Source: an uncultured Oscillospiraceae bacterium (lineage in GTDB: Bacteria > Bacillota > Clostridia > Oscillospirales > Oscillospiraceae). Taken from it: DNA of 64,000 nucleotides. The notes beneath the pieces are model-generated. The model did not search any database and had not been told where the DNA came from. It was given only the letters and a program-made list of their open reading frames with translations. The stretch lies in the NCBI GenBank assembly GCA_944385405.1, contig CALWXB010000007.1:1-64000 (forward strand), given 5' to 3'. Below are positions 17,439-26,086 of this stretch, piece after piece. The stretch's first letter is position 1; each line of letters opens with the position of its first letter. The translations under genes and the position numbers were made by a program.

Positions 17439-18481
17439 TCCTTGCCTTCCTCCTTGGGGGGTAATTCCTGTTTTTCAAAAAGCCGCGTCAGTCCGGCGGC
17501 GAAGCCGGAGAGCCGCGCGGCCACGGCGGCGTAATCCATCCGGGTGGGGCCCACCACGCCGATGAGGCCCCGCATATCGTCTCCGATGTCATAGCTGGCC
17601 ACCACCACGCTGGCGTCCTGGAGCGCCTCGCTGACGTTCTCCGGACCGATGAGGATCTTCATGGGCTCCTCCTCCGGCATGGGCAGCTTTTCCTTGCTGT
17701 CGGCCAGGAAGCTCATGAGCTGGTGGGCCTTGTCGGCGTCCCGGAACTCCGGCAGCTTCAAAAGCGCCCGGGCCCCGGCGGTGACGATCTCCCGCTGCCC
17801 CGCCTCGTCCAGGGCGTCCGCCGCGTAGGCGATGACCTGGGAGAGCAGCAAAAACAGCTGGGGCGGCACCTGTTCGGCCACGTTCATGAGCCGCTGGTTC
17901 ATCTCATCCGGGGAGACGGCGGTGAAATGGCTGTTGAGCAGCGTCACCAGGGTGGGCAGCTGCTCCAGATCCACCTTCAGCTGCATGCGCAGCAGCTGGC
18001 TGCGGACCCGGTTGTCGCTCATCATCATCACCACGATGCATTTGTGCTCATCCACCGGCAGCAGGTCGAACCGCTTGGCGGTGACGTGCTTGCGGCTGGC
18101 GGCGGTGATGTAGGCCGGGTACTTCACAAAGGCGCTGACCGCCCGGCCCGCCTGGGTCAGCAGGTGGTCCAGCTCCTCCATCTTCACGTGGAGGGACTGG
18201 TTGATCTTCTCCGTCTCGTCGATGGAGAGCTTCTGGCGCTCCATCAGCTCGTTGACGTAAAGGCGGTAGCCTTTCGGGGAAGGGACCCGCCCGGCGGAGG
18301 TGTGGGGCTGTTCCAGGTAGCCCATCTCCACCAGGTCCGCAAGCTCGTTGCGGATGGTGGCGGAGCTGACGCTGCCGCCCATGCGCGCGGCGATGGTGCG
18401 GGAACCCACCGGCTCCGCGGTGTGGATGTAATCCTCCACCACCACCTTGAGGATCTGCCGTTTTCGTTCCGTCAGTTCCAC
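17435..18481 (-). CDS. hrcA: Heat-inducible transcription repressor HrcA
   Basis: HrcA binds CIRCE elements and represses the chaperone genes; GroE keeps it active. The protein begins with a winged helix (ELTERKRQILKVVVEDYIHT, EPVGSRTIAARM, SSATIRNELADLVEMGYLEQ, HTSAGRVPSPKGYRLYV) followed by a GAF-like domain with the late motif LIGVVGPTRMDYAAVAARLS. I chose the GTG preceding ELTERKR, with AAGGAG about 12 bases upstream, giving 348 residues. A longer frame would begin inside the CIRCE operator and is rejected. First gene of the operon. Confidence 0.96.
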   Translation of the reverse strand: MELTERKRQILKVVVEDYIHTAEPVGSRTIAARMGGSVSSATIRNELADLVEMGYLEQPHTSAGRVPSPKGYRLYVNELMERQKLSIDETEKINQSLHVKMEELDHLLTQAGRAVSAFVKYPAYITAASRKHVTAKRFDLLPVDEHKCIVVMMMSDNRVRSQLLRMQLKVDLEQLPTLVTLLNSHFTAVSPDEMNQRLMNVAEQVPPQLFLLLSQVIAYAADALDEAGQREIVTAGARALLKLPEFRDADKAHQLMSFLADSKEKLPMPEEEPMKILIGPENVSEALQDASVVVASYDIGDDMRGLIGVVGPTRMDYAAVAARLSGFAAGLTRLFEKQELPPKEEGKE

Positions 18482-18513
18482 GCTGCTTGCGCTCCTTCCG
18501 TGCGGGAAATGCT

Positions 18514-18540
18514 TTAGCACTCTCTTCCCCGGAGTGCTAA
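18514..18540. promoter_or_regulatory. CIRCE operator (HrcA binding site)
   Basis: Exact TTAGCACTC-N9-GAGTGCTAA, the canonical CIRCE inverted repeat. It lies just downstream of the -10 box and 32 bases upstream of the hrcA start, so the operon is autoregulated. Confidence 0.98.
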
Positions 18541-18544
18541 AGCG

Positions 18545-18573
18545 AGTTTACCACCAGCGCCTCCCGATGTCAA
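18545..18573 (-). promoter_or_regulatory. Sigma-A promoter of the hrcA operon
   Basis: Minus strand TTGACA, 17-base spacer, TAAACT, immediately upstream of CIRCE. Confidence 0.88.
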
Positions 18574-18657
18574 TGGATGGATATAAACAAATTGTAAACA
18601 AAAGGGAACGGTTTTTTGAATTTTTCCCACGCCCCGCAGCCCTTCGCCCCATGGCGC

Positions 18658-18686
18658 AAAAAAACGCGGGCCGCAGCCCGCGTTTT
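18658..18686 (-). terminator. Terminator of folT-folC
   Basis: The stem AAAACGCGGGC with loop CGCA, followed on the minus strand by a run of seven T. It lies just after the folC stop. Confidence 0.9.
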
Positions 18687-18690
18687 CTTC

Positions 18691-19962
18691 TCACCGCACC
18701 TCCAGTGCCGCCTGCCGCACCGCCGCGGCGGCGTACAGCGACCCCAGGGCGCACACCGTGCCCTCCGGCCCGGCAAACGCCATGGCGGCGGCCACGGCCT
18801 CCGCCGCGCTGCCGCAGGGCACCGCCTCCGCGCCCCGCTGCGCCAGCAGCTCCGCCAGGGCCTCCGCCGGCAGTGCCCGTGGGCTGTCGGGGCGGATCGT
18901 ATACACCCGCCGGGCCAGGGGGACCACCCGGTCCAGCATCTGCTCCACGTCCTTGTCCGCCAGGATGCCCAGCACGAAGGTGAGCTTCTGCCCCGGGAAG
19001 AGCCGCTCCAGGCTCTCCGCGGCGGCGTCCATGCCGTGGGCGTTGTGGGCGCCGTCCAGCAGCACCGTGGGATCCCGCCGCAGCACCTGGAACCGCCCCG
19101 GCCATTTTACGGCGGCCAGCCCCTGCCGCACCGCCGCCTCCGGGACGCGCCAGCCCTTTTCCGCCAGCACCTCCAACGCCGTCAGGGCCGCGGCGGCGTT
19201 GCGGACCTGATACGCCCCCGCCAGGGGCAGCGACAGATCCCGCCAGGGGGCAAAGTCGAACCGGGCGCCGTCCAGGGAGAGGGCATGGACCGTCAGCCGG
19301 GAGAAATCCACCTCCCGCAGCGGGATGCCCTGGTCCCGGCATACCTGCCGGATCACCGCGTCCCCCTCCGGGCAGCAGCCATAACTGACGGCCGTGGTGC
19401 CGGGCTTCAAAATGCCTGCCTTGGCCCGGGCGATGTCCGTCAGGGTCCCGCCCAGCAGAGCGGTGTGGTCCAGTCCCAGGGCGGTGATCACCGCCGCCTC
19501 CGGGGCGTCGATGACGTTGGAGGCGTCTTTTTCGCCCCCCAGACCCACCTCCAGCACCACGATGTCACACCGGCTGCGCAGGAAGCGGAGAAAGGCCACG
19601 GCGGTGATGAGCTCGAATTCCGTGGGCTGCTCGTCCATGGCATCGGCGGCGGAGCGGACCTCCTCCGTCAGCGCCCCCAGGGCCTCATCGGAGATCGGCT
19701 CCCCGTCCACCCGGATGCGCTCGTGGAAGGTGATGAGGTACGGAGAGGTGTTGAGGCCCACCCGGTATCCCGCCGCCTGAAGCACGGCGGCGATGCAGGC
19801 GCAGGTGCTGCCCTTGCCGTTGGTGCCCGCCACATGGACGAACTTCAGCTGCTTCTGAGGATCCCCCAGCGCCCGGAGCAGCGCCCGCATCCGGTAAAGT
19901 CCAGGGGCATGCCGCTGCCACTGATGCTCGTGGATATAGGCGATGGCCTCCGCCCCGGTCAT
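18691..19962 (-). CDS. folC: Folylpolyglutamate synthase / dihydrofolate synthase
   Basis: FolC adds glutamate to folates (and to dihydropteroate in bifunctional forms), trapping them in the cell. The 423-residue protein has the Mur-ligase-type P-loop HVAGTNGKGST at about residues 43-53, TSPYLITFHERIRVDGEPIS, VVLEVGLGGEKDASN and LLDGAHNAHGM, all typical of FolC. The start ATG has GGGAGG eight bases upstream and overlaps the folT stop by four bases, so uptake and retention of folate are coupled in one riboswitch-controlled unit. Confidence 0.95.
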   Translation of the reverse strand: MTGAEAIAYIHEHQWQRHAPGLYRMRALLRALGDPQKQLKFVHVAGTNGKGSTCACIAAVLQAAGYRVGLNTSPYLITFHERIRVDGEPISDEALGALTEEVRSAADAMDEQPTEFELITAVAFLRFLRSRCDIVVLEVGLGGEKDASNVIDAPEAAVITALGLDHTALLGGTLTDIARAKAGILKPGTTAVSYGCCPEGDAVIRQVCRDQGIPLREVDFSRLTVHALSLDGARFDFAPWRDLSLPLAGAYQVRNAAAALTALEVLAEKGWRVPEAAVRQGLAAVKWPGRFQVLRRDPTVLLDGAHNAHGMDAAAESLERLFPGQKLTFVLGILADKDVEQMLDRVVPLARRVYTIRPDSPRALPAEALAELLAQRGAEAVPCGSAAEAVAAAMAFAGPEGTVCALGSLYAAAAVRQAALEVR

Positions 19963-20519
19963 GACCGGACCTCCCGGACGAGGCCCTGGCGGCGCAGCAG
20001 CGTCACCAGCGGCACCGCTACCGTGGTCACCACCACGGCGGTGAGGACGCCGGAGCCCACGCGGATCACAGCAGAGCCGAACACGTACGCGAAGCTGTAA
20101 TAGCCCATGATGACGCTGTCCAGATACATCACCGCCGTGTTCACCGCCGTGGTGACAAGGGCCGCCGCCATACACACCGCATAGCAGAGGACGGGCCGCT
20201 GGTCCAGCCGCCGCTCCCCCCTGCCCAGGGCCGCGGCGGCGGTGCCCACCGTCAGTCCCCGGACGGCGGGAGGGATCATCCACAGCACGGTGGTGACGGT
20301 GACGCCGTAGGAGAGGGTCTGGTTGAAAAACTCCCCGATGCAGGCGATGAGGACGGCCTCCGCCGGGCCGAACAGCAGCGCTCCCACCACCACCGGCAGC
20401 GAGGCGAATGTGATGTGGAAGCTCCAGGCCCGGAAGCCCACCAGATTGAGGGCCAGGTACAGCGCGGAGAGCATGCCGATGAGGCAGATGCGGCGGACGG
20501 GATGGTCGGTTCTGAACAT
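19959..20519 (-). CDS. folT: Folate-specific ECF transporter S component FolT
   Basis: S components capture vitamins and dock to a shared energising module (EcfA/A'/T), not encoded in this window. The 186-residue protein has about six membrane helices, the ECF-typical first helix LIGMLSALYLALN with its AxxxA-like face, FASLPVVVGALLFGPAEAVLIA and GEFFNQTL. Assignment to folate rests on the tetrahydrofolate riboswitch directly upstream and overlap with folC. The start ATG has AAGGAGG eight bases upstream, and that ribosome site can be sequestered by the riboswitch expression platform. Confidence 0.9.
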   Translation of the reverse strand: MFRTDHPVRRICLIGMLSALYLALNLVGFRAWSFHITFASLPVVVGALLFGPAEAVLIACIGEFFNQTLSYGVTVTTVLWMIPPAVRGLTVGTAAAALGRGERRLDQRPVLCYAVCMAAALVTTAVNTAVMYLDSVIMGYYSFAYVFGSAVIRVGSGVLTAVVVTTVAVPLVTLLRRQGLVREVRS

Positions 20520-20525
20520 AAAAAA

Positions 20526-20576
20526 TCCTCCTTTTGTGTTTCGGCAGTCCGGAATCGGATATGCCGCACAAAGGAA
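20526..20576 (-). promoter_or_regulatory. Expression platform that can hide the folT ribosome site
   Basis: In the leader RNA CCUUUGUG can pair with CACAAAAGG, which contains the folT Shine-Dalgarno sequence. The intervening bases form a nested hairpin (CGGCA/UGCCG and UCCG/CGGA). The structure implies translational control by ligand. Confidence 0.7.
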
Positions 20577-20596
20577 GATCCGTGGTTCCCACATGC

Positions 20597-20700
20597 GGCA
20601 GCGGGATGCGGCGGGCACACTGCAAGGCCCATGCCCTTTCGTCCGGAAAACAACTCCCCGTTTTTCCGGCACTATTTCACACGTGCGCGCCTACTCTGCC
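20597..20700 (-). ncRNA. Tetrahydrofolate (THF) riboswitch aptamer
   Basis: The leader begins GGCAGAGUAGG and ends GCAUCCCGCUGCC, as in known THF riboswitches. P1 pairs GGCAG with CUGCC, P2 pairs GGCG-CGCAC with GUGUG-C-CGCC, and P3 is the perfect CCGGAAAA/UUUUCCGG stem followed by GACGAAAGGGC. It stands directly upstream of folT-folC, the classical context. Identified by eye; a covariance search was not run. Confidence 0.88.
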
Positions 20701-20710
20701 TTTTGGTGAC

Positions 20711-20739
20711 ATCATAGCCCAGCGCCGCGAAAAAGGCAA
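20711..20739 (-). promoter_or_regulatory. Sigma-A promoter of the folT-folC operon
   Basis: Minus strand TTGCCT, 17-base spacer, TATGAT; the predicted start of transcription lies a few bases before the aptamer. Confidence 0.75.
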
Positions 20740-20742
20740 GAG

Positions 20743-20781
20743 AAAAAGTCCCCCAAATCTTCCGATCCGGGGGACTTTTTT
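20743..20781 (-). terminator. Terminator of the rnf operon
   Basis: The stem AAAAAGTCCCCC pairs with GGGGGACTTTTT around a 14-base loop; on the minus strand the hairpin is followed by Ts. It lies 23 bases after the rnfB stop. Confidence 0.88.
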
Positions 20782-20804
20782 CCGTGAATTTTCCGTCGGG
20801 ACGC

Positions 20805-21698
20805 TTACGCCTTGGGCTCGGCAGCCTTGGCCTCAGCGGCAGCCTTGGCCTTTTCAGCCTGGGCCTTCTTGATGGCCTTGTACTTTTCCTTCTCCTCAGC
20901 GGTGGCGATGGGAAGGATGGCGTCGCGGGGGCAGACCTTGGTGCACAGCTTGCAGCCCTTGCACTTGTCGTAGTCGATGACGGCCACGCCGTTCACCACG
21001 TGGATGGCGTCGAACTTGCACTCCTTCTGGCACAGGCCGCAGCCGATGCAGGAGTTGGCGCACACGCTCATGGCGGCCTTGCCCTTGTCCTGGTTGGCGC
21101 AGGCCACGTGGACCTTCTTGGAGGCGGGGACGGAGACGATCAGCTTGCGGGGGCAGGCGGCGGCGCAGGCCATGCATGCGGTGCACTTGTCGGGATCCAC
21201 CACGGCGGTGCCGTTGGGACCGATGGACATGGCGCCGAACTGGCAGGCGGCCACGCAGGAGCCGAAGCCCAGGCAGCCAAAGCTGCACTCCAGGGGACCG
21301 GCGGCCACCTTGGTGGCGGCCATGCAGTCCTTCACGCCCACGTACTCGAAGCGCTTCTTGGCGTTGGTGCCGCCGTTGCAGCGGACGAAGGCCACCTGAC
21401 GCTCACCGGTGGGAGCCTCCTGGCCCATGATCTGGGCAATGGCAGCGGCGTTCTCCGCGCCGGCGGGGGCACAGGCGGTAACAGGGGCCTCGCCGGCCAG
21501 GATGGCGGCGGCGCAGCCGGCGCAGCCGGGATAGCCGCAGCCGCCGCAGTTGGCGCCGGCCAGATGGCTGAGGATCTCCTCTTCCCGGGGGTCCTTCTTC
21601 ACCTCAAAGATCTTGGACGCGACGGACAGCACCAGGCCGAAGAGCGCGCCCAGCACGCCCAGCACCACGATCGCGAACACAATATTCATAACATCCAT
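20805..21698 (-). CDS. rnfB: Rnf complex subunit B, ferredoxin-like electron entry subunit
   Basis: RnfB carries electrons from reduced ferredoxin into the Rnf complex. The 297-residue protein has an N-terminal membrane helix (about residues 5-28), an Fe-S domain with CGGCGYPGC at 51-59 and C76, and ferredoxin-type clusters in CSFGCLGFGSCVAACQFGA, CTACMACAAACPR, CIGCGLCQKECKFDAI and CKGCKLCTKVCPRDAI. The C-terminal 40 residues are an Ala/Lys-rich charged tail. Last gene of the operon. Confidence 0.96.
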   Translation of the reverse strand: MDVMNIVFAIVVLGVLGALFGLVLSVASKIFEVKKDPREEEILSHLAGANCGGCGYPGCAGCAAAILAGEAPVTACAPAGAENAAAIAQIMGQEAPTGERQVAFVRCNGGTNAKKRFEYVGVKDCMAATKVAAGPLECSFGCLGFGSCVAACQFGAMSIGPNGTAVVDPDKCTACMACAAACPRKLIVSVPASKKVHVACANQDKGKAAMSVCANSCIGCGLCQKECKFDAIHVVNGVAVIDYDKCKGCKLCTKVCPRDAILPIATAEEKEKYKAIKKAQAEKAKAAAEAKAAEPKA

Positions 21699-21711
21699 GT
21701 TTCCAGCCTCC

Positions 21712-22302
21712 TTACCAGATCTTCAGGCCGGAGAAGCCCATGAATGCCAGGGCCATCAGACCGGCGGTGACCAGGGCGATGGGGAAACCGTCCCAGCACT
21801 TGGGGTAGTCCGCGAACACCAGCCGCTCCCGGATGCTGGCGAACAGCACGATGGCCAGCAGGAAGCCCAGGCCGCCGGTGATGCCGTAGACCACGGAGGA
21901 AATGAAGTTGTAGTTGTTCTGCACGTTCAGCAGCACCACGCCCAGCACGGCGCAGTTGGTGGTGATGAGGGGCAGGTACACGCCCAGAGCGGTGTACAGG
22001 GAGGGCATGGACTTCTGCAGGAACATCTCGATGAACTGCACCAGAGAGGCGATGACCAGGATGAAGGCCACGGTCTGCATGTAGCCCAGGCCCAGGGGGA
22101 TCAGGATGAAGTTGTTCACCACGAAGCACACGGCGGAGGCCAGGCCCATGACGAAGGTCACGGCGATGCCCATGCCGACGGCGGTGTCGACCTTCTTGGA
22201 AACGCCCAGGAAGGGGCAGATGCCCAGGAACTGGGAGAAGATAAAGTTGTTCGCCAGAATGGCGCCCAGCATGATCGCCAGGAGTTGGTTGATCTGATCC
22301 AT
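21712..22302 (-). CDS. rnfA: Rnf complex subunit A
   Basis: A 196-residue integral membrane subunit, six helices, homologous to RnfE and thought to hold a cluster at the RnfA-RnfE interface. Signatures: LGAILANNFIFSQFLGICPF, CFVVNNFILIPLGL and TNCAVLGVVLLN. Its start overlaps the rnfE stop (TAATG), indicating coupled translation of the two homologous subunits. Confidence 0.96.
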   Translation of the reverse strand: MDQINQLLAIMLGAILANNFIFSQFLGICPFLGVSKKVDTAVGMGIAVTFVMGLASAVCFVVNNFILIPLGLGYMQTVAFILVIASLVQFIEMFLQKSMPSLYTALGVYLPLITTNCAVLGVVLLNVQNNYNFISSVVYGITGGLGFLLAIVLFASIRERLVFADYPKCWDGFPIALVTAGLMALAFMGFSGLKIW

Positions 22303-22940
22303 TATTTGCTCTCCTCCTTATTCTTCTTGGGTCTGGCCAGCGCCCACTGCATGGCTGCGATCAGGCAGCCCAGCACCAGGAAGCCGCCCACAGGCAGGGT
22401 GAGCATGCCGGCGGGGAACTGGGAGGGCAGGATGGTGATGCCCTTGCCGTCGGGGCCCAGGAGGCCGCCGCCGAAGGTGCCGGCGCCCAGGAACTCGCGG
22501 ATGATGCACATGATCAGCAGCACCACGGTGTAGCCGATGCCCTGGAAGATGCCGTCAAAGAAGGAGGCACCGATGCCGTTTTTGTAGGAGAAGGACTCCG
22601 CGCGGCCCAGGATGATGCAGTTGACCACGATCAGCGGGATGAACACGCCCAGGGAGGACGCCAGATCCGGCACGAAGGCCTGGATCAGCAGGTCCACCAT
22701 GGTCACGAAGCCGGCGATCACCACGATGAACATGGCGATGCGGATCTTGTTGGGGATGATCTTGCGGATGGCGGCGATGATGACGTTGGACAGCGTCAAA
22801 ATCACGATAACGGCCACGCCCATGCCCAGGCCGTTGAAGAAGGAGGTGGTGATGGCCATGGTGGAGCACATGCCCAGCACCTGCACCAGAACGGGGTTCT
22901 GGGTCAGGAGGCCCTCCATAAACTGCTTTTTCAGATTCAT
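22302..22940 (-). CDS. rnfE: Rnf complex subunit E
   Basis: A 212-residue membrane subunit paired with RnfA. It begins MNLKKQFMEGLLTQNPVLVQ, a strong family signature, and contains LGMCSTMAITTSFFNGLGMG, FIPLIVVNCIILGRAESFSY and IREFLGAGTFGG. Tightly spaced behind rnfG. Confidence 0.96.
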   Translation of the reverse strand: MNLKKQFMEGLLTQNPVLVQVLGMCSTMAITTSFFNGLGMGVAVIVILTLSNVIIAAIRKIIPNKIRIAMFIVVIAGFVTMVDLLIQAFVPDLASSLGVFIPLIVVNCIILGRAESFSYKNGIGASFFDGIFQGIGYTVVLLIMCIIREFLGAGTFGGGLLGPDGKGITILPSQFPAGMLTLPVGGFLVLGCLIAAMQWALARPKKNKEESK

Positions 22941-22959
22941 ACTCTCACGTCCTCCCTTC

Positions 22960-23592
22960 TCAGCCCATGACGCCAGCCACGGCCAGCGCGGTGTTGACGC
23001 CGGTGGTGACGCCGCGGGTGGACACGGTGGCGCCGGTGATGGCCTCCACGTTGGTGCCCACGGTGAGGGTGCCGTCAGCGGCGCTCTTGCCGATGAACTG
23101 CTCCAGCACGCCCACGCCGCTGGCCAGAGGCTCGTTTTCAGTGACCTTGGTGCCGATGCCGGCGGTCTCGGAGCTGTCCACGACGGACACGCCGGTGACA
23201 GTGCCCTCGGCGTCCACGCCCACCATCATCTCGATGTTGCCCTGAGAGCCGGAGGCCACCACCTTGATGGCGTAGCCCGCGGCGGCGCCGCCGGCCTGGA
23301 CCTCATAGGCCTCGGTGACGCTTCCGCCGGCGGCGGAAGCAGCAGCGTTCATCTCTTCGGTGATCTCCAGGGCATCAGAGAAGGTGCTGCCCTCGGGATC
23401 GGCCACCACGGCCTTCATGGCCGTCTCGGTCTTTTCCTTGTTGATGGCGGCGATATTGGGTGCGGTGACCTGGTTGACCAGGCCCAGCAGGCCCGCCACG
23501 ATCACGCAGGTTACAAACAGTGTCACGGTCAGCGTGATGATGTACTTGGGGTCCATATCGACCTTTTCCTTGGTCTTGACTTCGTTGCTCAT
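22960..23592 (-). CDS. rnfG: Rnf complex subunit G, covalent flavoprotein
   Basis: A 210-residue protein with one N-terminal membrane helix (about residues 17-40) and an extracytoplasmic FMN-binding domain. The flavinylation motif EAITGATVST places the FMN on Thr189; the usual acidic first residue Dxx is Glu here. The FMN transferase ApbE is not in this window. Its ATG overlaps the rnfD stop by four bases. Confidence 0.95.
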   Translation of the reverse strand: MSNEVKTKEKVDMDPKYIITLTVTLFVTCVIVAGLLGLVNQVTAPNIAAINKEKTETAMKAVVADPEGSTFSDALEITEEMNAAASAAGGSVTEAYEVQAGGAAAGYAIKVVASGSQGNIEMMVGVDAEGTVTGVSVVDSSETAGIGTKVTENEPLASGVGVLEQFIGKSAADGTLTVGTNVEAITGATVSTRGVTTGVNTALAVAGVMG

Positions 23593-24605
23593 TTCGCAGC
23601 CGCCTCCTTCTTATCGGATTTCACGACGCCAAAACGAGTGGGCTTGGTGTACTTGTCGATGAGAGCCACGCACAGGTTCATCACCATGATGGAGTAGCAG
23701 ACACCCTCGTTATAGGAGCCGAAGTAACGGATCAGCACGGTGAACAGGCCGCAGCCGATGCCGAAGATCAGCTGGCCCTTCTTGGTCACGGGAGAAGTGG
23801 CATAGTCGGTGGCCATGAAGAAGGCGCCCAGCATGAGGCCGCCGCCGAACACGCTGTAGAGCATCCAGTCCAGACCGCTGCCGGCCTTGGGGAACAGGAA
23901 GCTCAGCACGGCCACGGTGGCGATGTAGGCCACGGGGGTGTGCCAGTTGATGACCTTGCGGAACAGCAGGTAGGCACCGCCGATGAGGAGCATCAGCACG
24001 GACACCTCGCCCAGAGAGCCGCCGATCTTGCCCATGAACATGTCGGCCACAGAGTAGGTGCTCATGAGGGTCTCCATGTCGCCGGTCTTGAGGTAGGCCA
24101 TGGGGGTGGCGGCGGTGACGATGTCGGCGGTGGAGCCGAACAGGGGCGCCTTCTCACCAGGGGCGATCCAGGTGGTCATGATGCTGGCATAGCTGCCCAC
24201 CAGGAAGGCGCGGCCGGCCAGGGCGGGGTTGACAAAGTTCTTGCCGATGCCGCCGAAGAGCTGCTTGACCACAACGATGGCGAAGAAGTCGCCGATGAGG
24301 ATGGTCCAGTAGGGGGTGGTGACGGGGCTGACGAACGCCAGCAGCATGCCGGTCACCACAGCGCTCAGGTCCGCCACGGACTGAGGCTTCTTCATCAGGG
24401 TACGGTAGAGCCACTCCCAGAACATGCAGCCCACCACGGAGACCACGGTCAGCGTCAGTGCCTTGAAGCCGAACATCACCACGGCCCAGATCAGGGCGGG
24501 CAGCATGGCGATGATGACGTCCAGCATGATGGAGCGGGTGGTCTCGGAGCCACGGATGTGGGGGGAAGAAGTGGCAATGAGTTTCAGATTCTTATAGTCC
24601 GTCAT
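23589..24605 (-). CDS. rnfD: Rnf complex subunit D, covalent flavoprotein
   Basis: A 338-residue membrane subunit of the sodium- or proton-pumping core. It starts with SSPHIRGSETTRSIMLDVI, a strong family signature, and has about ten helices. The likely flavinylation motif is DIVTAAT at residues 161-167, with Thr167 carrying FMN; Ala replaces the usual Gly before the final AT. The ATG overlaps the rnfC stop by four bases. Confidence 0.95.
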   Translation of the reverse strand: MTDYKNLKLIATSSPHIRGSETTRSIMLDVIIAMLPALIWAVVMFGFKALTLTVVSVVGCMFWEWLYRTLMKKPQSVADLSAVVTGMLLAFVSPVTTPYWTILIGDFFAIVVVKQLFGGIGKNFVNPALAGRAFLVGSYASIMTTWIAPGEKAPLFGSTADIVTAATPMAYLKTGDMETLMSTYSVADMFMGKIGGSLGEVSVLMLLIGGAYLLFRKVINWHTPVAYIATVAVLSFLFPKAGSGLDWMLYSVFGGGLMLGAFFMATDYATSPVTKKGQLIFGIGCGLFTVLIRYFGSYNEGVCYSIMVMNLCVALIDKYTKPTRFGVVKSDKKEAAAK

Positions 24606-25975
24606 TTGTTTGCGGCCTCCTTCTTCTCTTCAGCAGCCTTCTTGGCCTCGGCGGCAGCCTTGTCGGCGGCCATCTTGTCCTTGAGCTTCTGCTTGCCATA
24701 CTTGAACATATGGGTCAGATGCACCCGGGCGGGGCAGGCGTACGCGCAGGCGCCGCACTCCATGCAGTCCATGATGTGGGCGTCGTTGAGCTCGTCGAGC
24801 ATGTTCTTGGAGGCGTACTGATACATGAACAGGGGCTCCAGATGCATGGGGCAGGCGGCCACGCACTTGCCGCAGCGGATGCACTGGGGGTGCTCCACGG
24901 TCTGCTCCTCATTCTCGCAGAACGCCAGGATGGCGCCGGTGCCCTTGCCCACGGAGACGTCGGCGGTGTACTGGGCCATGCCCATCATGGGGCCGCCGGC
25001 CACCAGCTTGTAGGTCTTGTCGTTGAGACCGCCGCAGGCGTCGAACAGGCAGGAGAAGGGGGTGCCGATGGGGCATTCCAGGTTCTTGGGCTCCACCACG
25101 CCGGAGCCGGACACGGTGACCACCTTGTTCACCACGGGCATGCCCTGGGTGATGGCGCGGTAGATGGCGCAGGTGGTGTTGATGTTGAACACGGCGCAGC
25201 CGATGTTGGCGGGCAGGCCGCCGGGGGGCACCTGCTTGCCGGTGATGGCCTGGCACAGCTGTTTCTCACCGCCCTGGGGGTAGCGGCAGTGGAGGGGCTC
25301 CACCACCACGGGGGCCTTCTGGGCGGCGATGACCTGGTTCATGGCGTCGATGCCATTTTGCTTGTTGTCCTCCACGCCGATGATGACCTTGTCCACGCCG
25401 AACATCTTGGCCAGATACCGGCAGCCGCCGATGATCTCCTCGGGACGCTCCAGCATGGTGCGGTGGTCGCCGGTGATGTAGGGCTCGCACTCGGCACCGT
25501 TGATGATGACGGTGTCCACCTTGCCGATGCCGCTGGTGATCTTCACATGGGTGGGGAAGGTCGCGCCGCCCATACCCACGATGCCGGCGTTTTTCACCAT
25601 CTCCACCATCTCGTCCACAGACAGGGCGTCGGGATCGGCGGGAGCCTGGACTTCCTCGCTGAGCTCATTCTGGAAGTCGTTCTCGATGACCACGGACATC
25701 ATGTTGCCGCCCATGGTGTAGGGACGGGGCTCCACCACCTTCACCGTGCCGGACACGCTGGCATGGATGGGGGCGCCCAGACCGCGGAACTCGCCGATCT
25801 TCTGGCCCACCTTCACGTGGTCCCCGGCCTTGACCAGGGGCGTGCAGGGTGCGCCAAAGTGCATCGACATGGGGATGACCACCTCCGCCGGCGGAGCCAG
25901 CTGCTCGATGGCCTTTTCATTGGTCGCGGCCTTCATGTCGTTGGGATGAACGCCGCCAAAGAAAGCTTGTGCCAT
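24602..25975 (-). CDS. rnfC: Rnf complex subunit C, NADH-binding subunit
   Basis: RnfC is the peripheral subunit that exchanges electrons with NAD. The 457-residue protein has the opening GGVHPNDMKAATNEKAI, the lipoyl-like VKVGQKIGEFRGLGAPIHAS, the flavin/NADH domain with GMGGATFPTHVK and VIINGAECEPYITGDHR, and two ferredoxin-type clusters CIRCGKCVAACPMHL and CMECGACAYACPARV. A charged Ala/Lys tail follows. The start ATG has GAGGTG eight bases upstream; the longer upstream frame is discarded. First gene of rnfCDGEAB. Confidence 0.96.
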   Translation of the reverse strand: MAQAFFGGVHPNDMKAATNEKAIEQLAPPAEVVIPMSMHFGAPCTPLVKAGDHVKVGQKIGEFRGLGAPIHASVSGTVKVVEPRPYTMGGNMMSVVIENDFQNELSEEVQAPADPDALSVDEMVEMVKNAGIVGMGGATFPTHVKITSGIGKVDTVIINGAECEPYITGDHRTMLERPEEIIGGCRYLAKMFGVDKVIIGVEDNKQNGIDAMNQVIAAQKAPVVVEPLHCRYPQGGEKQLCQAITGKQVPPGGLPANIGCAVFNINTTCAIYRAITQGMPVVNKVVTVSGSGVVEPKNLECPIGTPFSCLFDACGGLNDKTYKLVAGGPMMGMAQYTADVSVGKGTGAILAFCENEEQTVEHPQCIRCGKCVAACPMHLEPLFMYQYASKNMLDELNDAHIMDCMECGACAYACPARVHLTHMFKYGKQKLKDKMAADKAAAEAKKAAEEKKEAANK

Positions 25976-26086
25976 TGTCTTCACCTCATTTTTACTCCTT
26001 GATAGCCGGCCAGGCGCGCACAGCGCCCCATCCACCGGCGGGACGGGGCGTGCTTGTGCTGGCGACACTACCACATACTGCGCCTC
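25976..26086 (-). promoter_or_regulatory. Leader of the rnf operon with a two-codon upstream ORF
   Basis: About 105 bases separate the predicted transcript start from rnfC. Near its end AAGGAG precedes ATGAGGTGA, a start-Arg-stop mini-ORF whose stop overlaps the rnfC ribosome site. GC-rich pairing segments (CGCCGG/CCGGC-type) are also present. Function is inference. Confidence 0.35.

Noticed and set aside
18482..18520. HrcA start upstream, inside CIRCE
   Set aside because: That GTG is within the operator and has no ribosome site; the GTG before ELTERKR has AAGGAG and gives normal family length.
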